The position numbers and the translations under genes are program-made. A stretch of 23,065 bases of DNA, from contig JALVGO010000245.1 in NCBI GenBank assembly GCA_027029065.1, forward strand, positions 1 to 23,065. The letters run 5' to 3'. This stretch comes from Sulfurovum sp. Its GTDB lineage: Bacteria; Campylobacterota; Campylobacteria; Campylobacterales; Sulfurovaceae. Within the stretch, counting starts at the first letter, position 1; each line of letters starts with the position of its first letter. Positions 13,762 through 20,869 of this stretch are shown here, one piece after another. The notes beneath the pieces are model-generated. The model was not told the origin of the DNA, did no database searches, and worked only from the letters and a program-made list of their open reading frames with translations.

Positions 13762-14306
13762 TGCTCTGTCTCTGTTCACAGTCCCAAAGCCGTGCGCTGC
13801 TGTTGCGGCAGTTTGGCATCGATTTTGTACAAAAACCGGTCGATTTTGATGAAGATGCCATCACTGCCAAGGAAGCCAAAACCTTCGTCTATCTGGCAAG
13901 CAAAGGCAAACTTGAAGCTGCTCAGCAGCATTATGGGCTTGATGTGCCCCTCTTGACAGCTGACAGCGTCATCGCCACTGCACAAGGTGAGATACTCAGA
14001 AAACCAAAAGATATAGACGATGCCAGACGTATTTTAAAGATGCAAAGCGGCAATAAAATCAGCATTGTCTCCGCACTGCACTACAAGAGCAAAGCGCGGC
14101 TCTTTGTCGATCTCTCCGCTACACACTACCACTTTGCCCCTTTCGATGAAGATGATCTGGAAGCCTACCTGCAAAGCGGCAAGTGGCAGGGAAAAGCGGG
14201 TGGATGCATGGTCGAGGGCTTTTGCAAAAAGTATATTTTGACAGTCAAAGGGTATGAGAGTACGGCAATGGGGTTGTCGGTAGAGACACTGCTGCCGTGG
14301 ATATAA
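13761..14306 (+). CDS. maf: Maf/septum-formation-family nucleotide pyrophosphatase
   Basis: Maf proteins hydrolyse non-canonical or modified nucleoside triphosphates to monophosphates in the cytosol and affect division when overproduced. The 181-residue protein has the N-terminal loop SQSQSRALLLRQFGI (in place of SxSPRRxxLL), TADSVIA with the catalytic Asp68, and GEILRKPKDIDDARRILKMQSG (in place of LGKP..., LSG). The C-terminal half (AGGCMVEG, then KGYESTAMGLSVETL) follows the family pattern with changes. The ATG at 13761 overlaps the upstream stop by one base and has GGGG 6 nt upstream. The order alaS, maf, PBP1A is the one I recall from Campylobacter. Its stop codon overlaps a perfect TATAAT (14302-14307). 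Confidence 0.85.
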   Translation: MLCLCSQSQSRALLLRQFGIDFVQKPVDFDEDAITAKEAKTFVYLASKGKLEAAQQHYGLDVPLLTADSVIATAQGEILRKPKDIDDARRILKMQSGNKISIVSALHYKSKARLFVDLSATHYHFAPFDEDDLEAYLQSGKWQGKAGGCMVEGFCKKYILTVKGYESTAMGLSVETLLPWI

Positions 14307-14307
14307 T
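14302..14307 (+). promoter_or_regulatory. TATAAT in front of the structured intergenic element
   Basis: A perfect -10 hexamer overlaps the maf stop codon and lies about 35 nt before the closing stem of the structured element. A transcript would start near 14314. No -35 is clear, as is usual for this group. Confidence 0.4.
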
Positions 14308-14313
14308 ATGACA

Positions 14314-14516
14314 ATTGAACCCTCTGAATAATTATTGACAGAGGTTTCACTCGATGGCGACAAAGGAATGCCTAACCCCTGAAAGGGGCGCCTTTATGGC
14401 TTCGCTTTGCTCCGACCATTTCGGTTCCGAAGCTACGAAAGACAAGCAGTTGTCTTTCGCTTACACTTCTCATGTTCACGACTGCCAGAGCTATTGAGTG
14501 AAACCGGTAATTTTTT
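14314..14516 (+). ncRNA. Candidate structured small RNA, cloverleaf-like
   Basis: GGTTTCACTCGATGGC (14343-14358) pairs along all 16 positions (two G-U) with GCTATTGAGTGAAACC (14490-14505). Inside are three hairpins. The first pairs AAAGG (14362-14366) with CCTTT (14391-14395) around CCCCT/AGGGG. The second pairs GCTTCG (14399-14404) with CGAAGC (14428-14433) around CCGA/TCGG. The third is a perfect 10-bp stem, CGAAAGACAA (14436-14445) with TTGTCTTTCG (14450-14459). Six T (14511-14516) follow the closing stem within 5 nt, like an intrinsic terminator, and a TATAAT precedes it. No open frame of note fills it. I do not recognise 6S, tmRNA, SRP or RNase P in it. It could also be a DNA-level palindromic element. 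This accounts for most of the 304-nt gap between maf and the antitoxin gene. Confidence 0.4.
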
Positions 14517-14579
14517 AGAGAACCCAATTTGTTATATGGCAGGATACCGATGGCTAAGGTAGTGCTCCTGAAAGTTTGT

Positions 14580-14585
14580 TATAAT
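14580..14585 (+). promoter_or_regulatory. TATAAT promoter of the toxin-antitoxin pair
   Basis: A perfect TATAAT lies 25 nt before the antitoxin ATG (14611), with a GGAGG ribosome site at 14600-14604. It is separate from the structured element's own -10. Confidence 0.5.
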
Positions 14586-14610
14586 AATTTATTCCAAATG
14601 GAGGTTGACA

Positions 14611-14838
14611 ATGCATAGGCTGGTACTTGATGTCAATGACAGTGCGATGGACAAAATTATCTATTTTTTAAACCATTTACCTAAAAAAGATGTAAAAATT
14701 ATAAAAGACGAAAAGATAGTGTCCCAACAGTCAACCGATCAGTGTATAGATTTTTCAAAATATCAGATTGAAGCCTTTAAGCATATTGATGATCCTGTAG
14801 CTTGGCAAAAAGCGTTAAGAAGTGAGTGGGATAGATAG
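14611..14838 (+). CDS. Putative antitoxin partner of a PIN-domain toxin
   Basis: A 75-residue small protein placed directly before a PIN toxin, with stop and start codons abutting. It begins MHRLVLDVNDSAMDKIIYFL, a start common in small antitoxins of PIN pairs: a beta strand, then an amphipathic helix that could dimerise. The C-terminal half is helical and charged (DFSKYQIEAFKHIDDPVAWQ), where such antitoxins usually wrap the toxin. I do not see a clear AbrB, RHH or HTH signature, so the DNA-binding class is open. The ATG has GGAGG 6 nt upstream; a TTG at 14605 is less likely. The gene is AT-richer than its neighbours, which suggests later arrival. The role is inferred from position and size. 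Confidence 0.65.
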   Translation: MHRLVLDVNDSAMDKIIYFLNHLPKKDVKIIKDEKIVSQQSTDQCIDFSKYQIEAFKHIDDPVAWQKALRSEWDR

Positions 14839-15201
14839 GTGCAAAAATATCTTTTAGATACCAACAGTTTAATCTATGCACTCAATGGCGGTGTAAAAAT
14901 TCCGGCATATGAATATGTGGTATCTGTTATTACGGAAATAGAGTTGTTGTCCTATTCCAAATTGACCCAAAAAGAGGAAGAGAACATTAAACATCTGCTG
15001 ACACACTTTCAAATAGTGACCCTTACGGATAATATCAAGAATACAACCATTTATTTACGTAAACGCTATAACCTAAAACTTCCCGATAGTATCATTGTCG
15101 CTACAGCTATAGAAAAAGGTGCTGTACTGGTAACATCTGATAAACAGCTTTTGAAACTGGATTGTCTCAAAGTAGTAGAGTTAGCAGATGTAAAAAATTA
15201 G
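14839..15201 (+). CDS. VapC-like PIN-domain ribonuclease toxin
   Basis: PIN-domain toxins are metal-dependent RNases that cut tRNA or rRNA when their antitoxin is lost. The 120-residue protein has the acidic set of the fold: Asp7 in LLDTNSLIYAL, Glu33/Glu35 in SVITEIELL, Asp83 in LPDSIIVATAI and Asp101 in VTSDKQLL. It starts with GTG directly after the antitoxin stop, so the two are coupled. The usual PIN helix pattern and length are intact and nothing suggests inactivation. The pair lies between maf and the bioF-like gene, inside a cluster that is otherwise cell wall and translation genes, and is AT-rich. The PIN call is firm; the target RNA is unknown. Confidence 0.85.
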   Translation: MQKYLLDTNSLIYALNGGVKIPAYEYVVSVITEIELLSYSKLTQKEEENIKHLLTHFQIVTLTDNIKNTTIYLRKRYNLKLPDSIIVATAIEKGAVLVTSDKQLLKLDCLKVVELADVKN

Positions 15202-15254
15202 AATTATGTGCAATACCATTGATGAATAGTAAAAGCATTTTTTGCATCTATTTT

Positions 15255-15260
15255 TAGAAT
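15255..15260 (+). promoter_or_regulatory. Possible -10 box TAGAAT for the bioF-PBP1A run
   Basis: TAGAAT lies 28 nt before the ATG at 15289, in the 87-nt gap after the toxin gene. An AAGGA ribosome site (15276-15280) follows. The promoter is weakly supported. Confidence 0.35.
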
Positions 15261-15288
15261 TAGTGATTGTTTTATAAGGAAAATAGCA

Positions 15289-16383
15289 ATGTACACCAAA
15301 GAACTTGAAGCCCTCAAAAAAGCGGGACGTTTCAGAGAACGTCACCTCTACTCCGATATGCTCGATGATTTTGCCTCCAACGACTACCTTGGACTTTCAA
15401 CCAAAAAGAAGCAGTTTAAAAAAGCGTGCAGGCTGGTTGATGAGTATGCTACTGTCAGTGCCAAGGCAAGTCAGCTGGTCAATGGCTATCACCCGATCCA
15501 CAGGATTTTCGAGCTGGAGATGGCAGAGCAAAACGGCTTTGAAGAGGGGATGGTTGTCGGCAGTGGTTTCCTTGCCAATATGGCGCTGATCGAATCTCTG
15601 GTACGTAAAGGCGATATGCTCTTTATGGACGAGGAGTACCATGCAAGCGGTGTGATGGCGGCGCAGCTTCTGGGAGACCGGGTGGTGACGTTTGCACACA
15701 ATGATTCTGCCGATCTTGAAGCCAAGCTCAACACCCACCCTGCCAACCGGCAGATTATCGCAGTAGAGGGTGTCTATTCGATGGGCGGTGATCTGTGTGA
15801 CAAGAAGATATTTCAGACAGCAGACCGGCATGGTGCGCTACTGATTGTTGATGAGGCGCACAGTGCCGGTGTGCTTGGTAAAAAACTGCTGGGGATCTTT
15901 GAACACTATGGTATTACACCGCATGAACGCCACATCAAAATGGGTACACTGGGCAAAGCCTACGGCAGTTACGGAGCCTACATCCTTGCATCCAAAACGG
16001 TGATCAGCTTTTTGGAAAACCGTGCCAAGACAGTCATCTACGCTACGGCACCATCGGTATTCGATACGGCATTGGCGTATGTCAATATGAAGTATATCCG
16101 CAAAAATGCCAAAAAACTCAGAGCGAAGATCAAAGCGCGGCAGGCGATTGTCAAAGAGGAGTTGGATAAGGTATGTGAAAGCCTTATCCTGCCTATTGAA
16201 GTACCCGATAATGACTTTGCACTTTTTATGCAAAAAGGGCTGATGGAACAGAACTACCTTGTGGGTGCTATTCGCCAGCCTACGGTTTCTAAACCTATTT
16301 TACGAGTGATTCTCAATGCCGAAGTATCGGAAGAGAAACTGCGTCACCTGTTAAGACTCATTAGGCTTAACTTGGTACAATAA
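15289..16383 (+). CDS. bioF: 8-amino-7-oxononanoate synthase-like PLP enzyme (BioF/KBL family)
   Basis: A PLP-dependent alpha-oxoamine synthase that condenses an acyl thioester with an amino acid. BioF joins pimeloyl thioester and alanine in biotin synthesis. In the 364-residue protein, Lys223 in MGTLGKAYGSYGAY is the PLP Schiff-base residue. VDEAHSAGVLG (187-197) holds the Asp and His that bind PLP, EEYHAS (115-120) has the stacking His, and EGVYSMGGDL (160-169) is typical. The glycine-rich N-terminal motif is changed to KASQLVNGYHPIHRIFE. The recalled Campylobacter BioF has a similar form. It is slightly shorter than the E. coli enzyme. No other bio gene is present, and it sits 19 nt before PBP1A, so a different acyl-CoA substrate (as in KBL or SPT) cannot be excluded. 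Confidence 0.8.
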   Translation: MYTKELEALKKAGRFRERHLYSDMLDDFASNDYLGLSTKKKQFKKACRLVDEYATVSAKASQLVNGYHPIHRIFELEMAEQNGFEEGMVVGSGFLANMALIESLVRKGDMLFMDEEYHASGVMAAQLLGDRVVTFAHNDSADLEAKLNTHPANRQIIAVEGVYSMGGDLCDKKIFQTADRHGALLIVDEAHSAGVLGKKLLGIFEHYGITPHERHIKMGTLGKAYGSYGAYILASKTVISFLENRAKTVIYATAPSVFDTALAYVNMKYIRKNAKKLRAKIKARQAIVKEELDKVCESLILPIEVPDNDFALFMQKGLMEQNYLVGAIRQPTVSKPILRVILNAEVSEEKLRHLLRLIRLNLVQ

Positions 16384-16402
16384 ACATTAAAAAAGGGTTT
16401 GT

Positions 16403-18577
16403 GTGTTCAGTCTGATAAAAGGATCCATCATCACTGCCATGATCTTTGCTGTGGCATTGATTGCGGCATTTATCTATGCGTATGACGAGATCTCTCTGGA
16501 TGCGGACAAACTGATCAACTACAAACCTGAAATCTCTTCGGTGGTCTATGACCGAAACGGAAAAAAACTCGCCTATGTCTTCAAAAAACAGCACCGCCTC
16601 TATGCACGCTATGATGAGCTGCCAAGCTACCTTGTCGAGGGGCTTATCGCGATGGAGGATACCAAGTTCTTCGAGCACAGCGGTGTCAACCCCGATGCGA
16701 TTTTGCGGGCAGTGTTGAAAGATATCAAAGCAGGCAGATTCGTTGAGGGGGGAAGTACGCTGACCCAACAGCTGATCAAGAACAAAATCCTTACCAATGA
16801 AAAGAAGCTAGCCAGAAAGATCAAAGAGGCGATACTTGCGATCAAGATCGAGCATGTACTGACCAAAGAGCAGATCATCGAGCGCTATCTTAATGAGATC
16901 AGCTACGGCAACAACTACTACGGGGTCAAAACGGCAGCTGACGGTTACTTTCACAAAGACCTTAGCGAACTGACGCTCAAAGAGGCAGCGATGTTGGTCG
17001 GTCTGCCCAATGCACCAAGCTACTACAACCCGCTTAAACACTATGAACGTGCCCTCAACCGTGCAAACAACGTACTTTACAGAATGAAGAGTCTTGGGTG
17101 GCTGAGCGAAAAAGCGTACCTCAAAGCGGTCAAAGAGTCGCCTAAAGTCTATAAAACATCGTTGCGACAAAATATTGCGCCCTATATCGTCGATGAGGTG
17201 GTACGACGTTTCAAGAACAAGCTTGGAGATGTGCGTACCGGCGGCTATCAGATCTATACGACCATTGATATGAAGCAGCAAAAGATCGCCAAAGAAGCAC
17301 TCGACTATGCCTACAAAAGAGTGCTGAAGCGCTACAGGGAAGATCCAAAAACTTCGACGATCAACGGCGCATTTGTTTCGGTTGAGAGCAGTACAGGTGA
17401 CATCCTTGCCATGGTTGGCGGTGTTGACTACAAAAAGTCGGCATTCAACAGGGTGACACAGGCGGAGCGTCAGCCCGGTTCGGCATTCAAGCCGTTTATC
17501 TATCAGACAGCACTGGATATGGGGTACAACCCGGCAACACCGCTGACTGATCTTGCGAGAACCTTCCAGTACTACTACAAAGGCAAACCGAAGATATGGT
17601 CACCGAAGAATTATGAGCGTGACTTTAAGGGTTTTATATCGCTGCGTGAAGCGCTGGTACACTCAAGAAACCTTGCAACCATCAACCTGGTCTCCGATAT
17701 CGGTGTGAGTACCATACGTAAAAGACTTGCTTTCTTGGATGTCCCGCATATCCCTCATGATATGTCCATTGCCCTTGGAAACCTTGGACTCAGCCCTCTC
17801 AAAATGGCACAGATCTATACGGTATTTTCCAACAAAGGACATATGATCGAGCCGAGGCTGGTAAGCAAGATCGTCTCCAAAGAGGGTGCCGTGATCTACG
17901 AAACACGTCCCAAAGAGATTGCGAACTTTACAACACCTGAACAGGCCTATCTGATGACCGATATTCTCAAAGATGTTGTCAAGCGGGGGACAGGCAGAAA
18001 AGCGCAGGTAAAAGGGATCGAGCTTGCCGGGAAAACAGGTACGACCAACAAAAATGTCGATGCGTGGTTCTGCGGATACTCTCCTACGATCGAAACGATT
18101 GTCTGGTTTGGTCGGGACAATAACCGTCCTATCGGGCGTGGTGCGACAGGCGGTGCGACAGCGGCACCTGCATTTGCCTACTACTATCAGCACCTTTTGA
18201 AACTCTACCCTGATACCAAGAGGACATTTGATGTCCCTGAAGGGGTATTTGTGGGTGAGCATGAGGGAAGAAAAGAGCTTTATACCAAAACCTCAGCGCT
18301 ACCAAAATCCGGAAAACAGATAGATACATTTGATCAGCGTGATGATGTGATCTATCGTGAAGATGATGACGGCTATATGATCAGTGAAGAACCGGTAGAA
18401 GATGTGATGCCGGAAGATAAAACGATCATTCAGGAGAATGATGACGATATCGGATTTGCCGAAACAATCAATATCGATGAAGACCCGGAAGAGACAAAAG
18501 ATGAGGGTGATCCGCTTCATCCGCCCAAAGCAGCACCTCAGACACCGGCTTCAGAAGATAGCGGTACTCTTTTCTGA
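16403..18577 (+). CDS. Bifunctional penicillin-binding protein 1A with acidic C-terminal tail
   Basis: A class A PBP that polymerises lipid II and cross-links peptidoglycan, anchored by one N-terminal helix (about 8-28) with the rest in the periplasm. The transglycosylase domain has the catalytic Glu85 in MEDTKFFEH and GGSTLTQQLIKN (116-127). The transpeptidase domain has SAFK (Ser360), SRN (421-423) and KTGTT (544-548). The last 75 residues are strongly acidic and low in complexity (EDDDGYMISEEP, QENDDDIG, DEDPEETKDEGD) and end in a Pro/Ala stretch. The start is the GTG at 16403 with AAAGGG about 5 nt upstream. The order with alaS and maf matches Campylobacter pbpA as I recall it. It overlaps the next gene by one base. 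Confidence 0.93.
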   Translation: MFSLIKGSIITAMIFAVALIAAFIYAYDEISLDADKLINYKPEISSVVYDRNGKKLAYVFKKQHRLYARYDELPSYLVEGLIAMEDTKFFEHSGVNPDAILRAVLKDIKAGRFVEGGSTLTQQLIKNKILTNEKKLARKIKEAILAIKIEHVLTKEQIIERYLNEISYGNNYYGVKTAADGYFHKDLSELTLKEAAMLVGLPNAPSYYNPLKHYERALNRANNVLYRMKSLGWLSEKAYLKAVKESPKVYKTSLRQNIAPYIVDEVVRRFKNKLGDVRTGGYQIYTTIDMKQQKIAKEALDYAYKRVLKRYREDPKTSTINGAFVSVESSTGDILAMVGGVDYKKSAFNRVTQAERQPGSAFKPFIYQTALDMGYNPATPLTDLARTFQYYYKGKPKIWSPKNYERDFKGFISLREALVHSRNLATINLVSDIGVSTIRKRLAFLDVPHIPHDMSIALGNLGLSPLKMAQIYTVFSNKGHMIEPRLVSKIVSKEGAVIYETRPKEIANFTTPEQAYLMTDILKDVVKRGTGRKAQVKGIELAGKTGTTNKNVDAWFCGYSPTIETIVWFGRDNNRPIGRGATGGATAAPAFAYYYQHLLKLYPDTKRTFDVPEGVFVGEHEGRKELYTKTSALPKSGKQIDTFDQRDDVIYREDDDGYMISEEPVEDVMPEDKTIIQENDDDIGFAETINIDEDPEETKDEGDPLHPPKAAPQTPASEDSGTLF

Positions 18578-19200
18578 TGGCTGAAAAAACACTCTACTTT
18601 GTTCTTGATCCTATGTGTTCATGGTGCTGGGGCTTTGCTCCGGTAGTCGAATCGATAAGAGACAGGTATGCAGACAGTTTTGAGATTGTTCCTGTAATGG
18701 GAGGGCTGAGGCGTACCGGTGAGATGGTCTGGGATGATGCCGCAAAAGCGTACCTTCGAAACCATTGGCGCAAGGTAGCAGAAGTGACCGGACAGCCGTT
18801 TGATGAAAGCCTGCTTGCCAAAGAACGTTTCGATTATGATACCTACCCCGCATGCAAAGCGGTGGTGACGGTACGTGAACTTCTCGGTACAGAGGCGGCA
18901 TTTGAGTATCTGCATAAAATCCAGCATGCATTTTACGCAGAGGGGATCGATATTACCAATCCGCGTCTGCTGCAAGGCTATTATGAGCAGATCTTTGGCA
19001 ACAGCGGAAAGTTTGCCTTTTTCTTTTTGAGTGAGCGTGCCGAAGTGCTGACCGAACACGATTTTGCCAAAGCCCGTTCCATGGGAGCGACAGCCTTTCC
19101 CTCTGTTGTTGTGGTAGATGAATCGGGGCATATGGTATGCCAAAAAGGCTATCAGAGCATAGACACACTTGAATCTTTCCTAAAGGAGACCCATGCATAG
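18577..19200 (+). CDS. DsbA-family thiol oxidoreductase, cytoplasmic type
   Basis: A 207-residue thioredoxin-fold protein with CSWC at 14-17 (DPMCSWCWGF), the cis-proline Pro175 in TAFPSVVV, and the helical insertion of the DsbA/FrnE group in between. DPMCSWCWGF is typical of a DsbA-family subgroup near FrnE. There is no signal peptide: the first strand starts at residue 5 and leads straight into the active site, so it should act in the cytosol, possibly in redox defence or as a dithiol-disulfide isomerase. Its ATG lies in the PBP1A stop (1-bp overlap), and its end overlaps the antiporter gene by 8 bp, so it is translated within this operon. The substrate is not evident. Confidence 0.88.
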   Translation: MAEKTLYFVLDPMCSWCWGFAPVVESIRDRYADSFEIVPVMGGLRRTGEMVWDDAAKAYLRNHWRKVAEVTGQPFDESLLAKERFDYDTYPACKAVVTVRELLGTEAAFEYLHKIQHAFYAEGIDITNPRLLQGYYEQIFGNSGKFAFFFLSERAEVLTEHDFAKARSMGATAFPSVVVVDESGHMVCQKGYQSIDTLESFLKETHA

Positions 19201-20500
19201 CTTTGCACCACAGATCATGCTGATTACCATACTCAGCCTGGTTGTTCTTTCCGATGCTGTTGCCAGCCGTTTGAAGATCCCTTCGGTTTTTCTGCTGCTT
19301 GGCGGTTCGTACTTGACCTACGCCTACTTTAAAGCGGCAGTACCTATCGATATGGCGGAGCACTTTGATACGATCATTCTCTTTTGTATTCCGTTGATCT
19401 TCATGGGTGATGCGCTGCATCTTCATTTTTCAGATATCAAAAAACATGCATGGAGCATCTTTTACCTTGCTGTGGTTGCCGTAGCACTCTCGATTGCTGC
19501 GGGGGCAAGTCTCTCCTACTTTGGTGTCTTTGAAGGGTTATCTCTTGGTGCCTATGTATCGCTTTTTGCGATCAACATGGCAACCGATGCGGTCAGTGTG
19601 CAGTCGGTACTCTCCCGTTTCAAAGGCATTGGTCATGATATTAAAGTGCTCATTGAAGGGGAGTCTCTGGGCAATGATGCCACAGCGGTTATCGCATTCT
19701 TTTTCATAGGGTTGCCATGGATGCTCAGCGGGCAGATAGATGCTGTCCATGCAGCAGAAGAAGCACTGCGTGTCTTTGCCGTGAGTATGGGGCTTGGGCT
19801 TGTGCTGGGGTATGGGTTTTACATGCTGATGAAACTCTTTTCAGACAAACGTGGAGAGCTATTCGCGTTTATTATTGAAGGATATGGCGCCTATCTGCTG
19901 GGTGAACACTTCCATGTCAGCGGTATTTTGACCCTTATTACGGCGATCATTGCTACCAAGGCATGGATCGATATGGATCTGCAGGAGATCGAAGCGGCAG
20001 AGGGAAAAAAGCGTAAAAGTGTTTTCCGTACGCTTCGCCTTGGTTCCGTTGTCGCAACTACCAAAGAGCGCCTGGAGTACATCTATGAGATGGCAAAAGA
20101 GTTTGGATATATTGCCGCGGTAGTGATCTTCTTTGTGCTTGCAGAGATGATCGATTTTGACAAACTGTGGATATACCGAAATGAGATTCTCATTATGTTT
20201 GGTGTCACGACACTCATTCGTGCACTTTCTATGGCAAAATTCGCCTTTTTTGGCAAAACCATGCATTCCATTAAACCGGTAGGGGCAGAGGGGTGGTTTA
20301 TCTTGACATTTTCGGGTATGAAAGGGGCACTCTCCATCATTTTGGTACACATGATTCCGGAGAGTTTTGAACATAAAGTGATGTTTGAAGCGGTGACCAC
20401 AGGTGTCGTGGTACTTTCCATCTTTGTGTACGGCACCATACTCTGGAGCTACTTTACCTTCTTTAAGAAAGAGAAAGAGACGAAACTGTTTGTTTCATAA
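19193..20500 (+). CDS. CPA1-type Na+/H+ antiporter (NhaP-like)
   Basis: An inner-membrane cation/proton exchanger of the CPA1 family, used for pH and sodium balance. The 435-residue protein has some 11-13 hydrophobic segments. The unwound helix motif MATDAVSV (129-136) stands for the usual ATDPVAV, with the proline replaced by alanine. EGESLGND (155-162) followed by ATAVIAF keeps the Asn-Asp pair that binds ion and proton. A long cytoplasmic, charged stretch (about 263-300: EIEAAEGKKRKS onward) separates the last helices. A strong AAGGAG lies 5 nt before the ATG, inside the end of the preceding gene. It closes the run that starts with bioF. The direction of transport and K+ versus Na+ preference cannot be read from sequence. 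Confidence 0.9.
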   Translation: MHSFAPQIMLITILSLVVLSDAVASRLKIPSVFLLLGGSYLTYAYFKAAVPIDMAEHFDTIILFCIPLIFMGDALHLHFSDIKKHAWSIFYLAVVAVALSIAAGASLSYFGVFEGLSLGAYVSLFAINMATDAVSVQSVLSRFKGIGHDIKVLIEGESLGNDATAVIAFFFIGLPWMLSGQIDAVHAAEEALRVFAVSMGLGLVLGYGFYMLMKLFSDKRGELFAFIIEGYGAYLLGEHFHVSGILTLITAIIATKAWIDMDLQEIEAAEGKKRKSVFRTLRLGSVVATTKERLEYIYEMAKEFGYIAAVVIFFVLAEMIDFDKLWIYRNEILIMFGVTTLIRALSMAKFAFFGKTMHSIKPVGAEGWFILTFSGMKGALSIILVHMIPESFEHKVMFEAVTTGVVVLSIFVYGTILWSYFTFFKKEKETKLFVS

Positions 20501-20522
20501 TATCTTTAGAGGTGCCCTTTAT

Positions 20523-20540
20523 AGTGTTGTAACACTTTTT
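20523..20540 (+). terminator. Possible intrinsic terminator of the antiporter operon
   Basis: AGTGT (20523-20527) and ACACT (20532-20536) form a short stem around TGTA, running into TTTTT (20536-20540), 22 nt after the antiporter stop. The stem is short and only moderately stable. Confidence 0.4.
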
Positions 20541-20690
20541 GGAACTGCGTGCTTTAGCCTCTGACTGATGTAAGTTCAAGAACAACGTGTTACGGGGCTA
20601 AAGCCTCCGACTCCAAAAAAGAATTTGGAACCGAAAGCTTTAGCTTCGGCTACTTCCCCTCAAGGGGATACCCTCGATGAAGTCTTCAGT
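20529..20690. other. Structured gene-free element with three related 13-mers
   Basis: Part of a 369-nt gap without a convincing gene. GCTTTAGCCTCTG (20551-20563), GCTAAAGCCTCCG (20597-20609) and GCTTTAGCTTCGG (20637-20649) are three related 13-mers 46 and 40 nt apart. Pairings seen are GTAACAC (20529-20535) with GTGTTAC (20587-20593), a bulged hairpin in CCGAAAGCTTTAGCTTCGG (20631-20649), and CCCCT (20656-20660) with AGGGG (20663-20667). It shares TTTCGGTTCC and CCGAAGCTA (on the minus strand) and a CCCCT/AGGGG hairpin with the candidate RNA at 14343-14505, so the two may be of one type. Confidence 0.45.
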
Positions 20691-20745
20691 GCCAATATAG
20701 CGCTATTCCTGCGTTGATTTGTAAGAGATGACGTTTGTTTTCTGT

Positions 20746-20767
20746 AGGGTGCGTGACTACGCACCCT
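20746..20767. repeat. REP-like palindrome AGGGTGCGT / ACGCACCCT
   Basis: AGGGTGCGT (20746-20754) and ACGCACCCT (20759-20767) form a perfect 9-bp GC-rich stem around GACT, followed by TGTTGT. Palindromes with a GGGTGCGT core are, as I recall, dispersed in many bacterial genomes. It could also work as a terminator of plus-strand transcripts. Confidence 0.6.
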
Positions 20768-20821
20768 TGTTGTATGCATAAGTACCAGTACTAAAAAGAG
20801 CATCATATCATTGAGAAAATA

Positions 20822-20862
20822 AATAGAAAAAGAAGAGGGGGGAATCCCGAGCCAAAGCCCGG
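20822..20862 (-). terminator. Possible terminator of glnA
   Basis: Downstream of the glnA stop on the minus strand, CCGGGC and GCTCGG (plus coordinates 20857-20862 and 20847-20852) form a 6-bp stem with one G-U pair around TTTG. A C-run and then a T-rich tract (20836-20821) follow. The T-rich part is about 10 nt from the stem, so the fit is imperfect. Confidence 0.4.
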
Positions 20863-20869
20863 AGAGGGT

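Noticed and set aside
14343..14505. Miniature transposon with GGTTTCACTC terminal repeats
   Set aside because: No target-site duplication is visible at the borders and the interior folds as a multi-hairpin junction; kept as an alternative reading only.
15202..15288. Terminator after the toxin gene at the AAAAGCATTTTTTGC stretch
   Set aside because: The possible stem is only about 3 bp; the T-runs alone are not enough.
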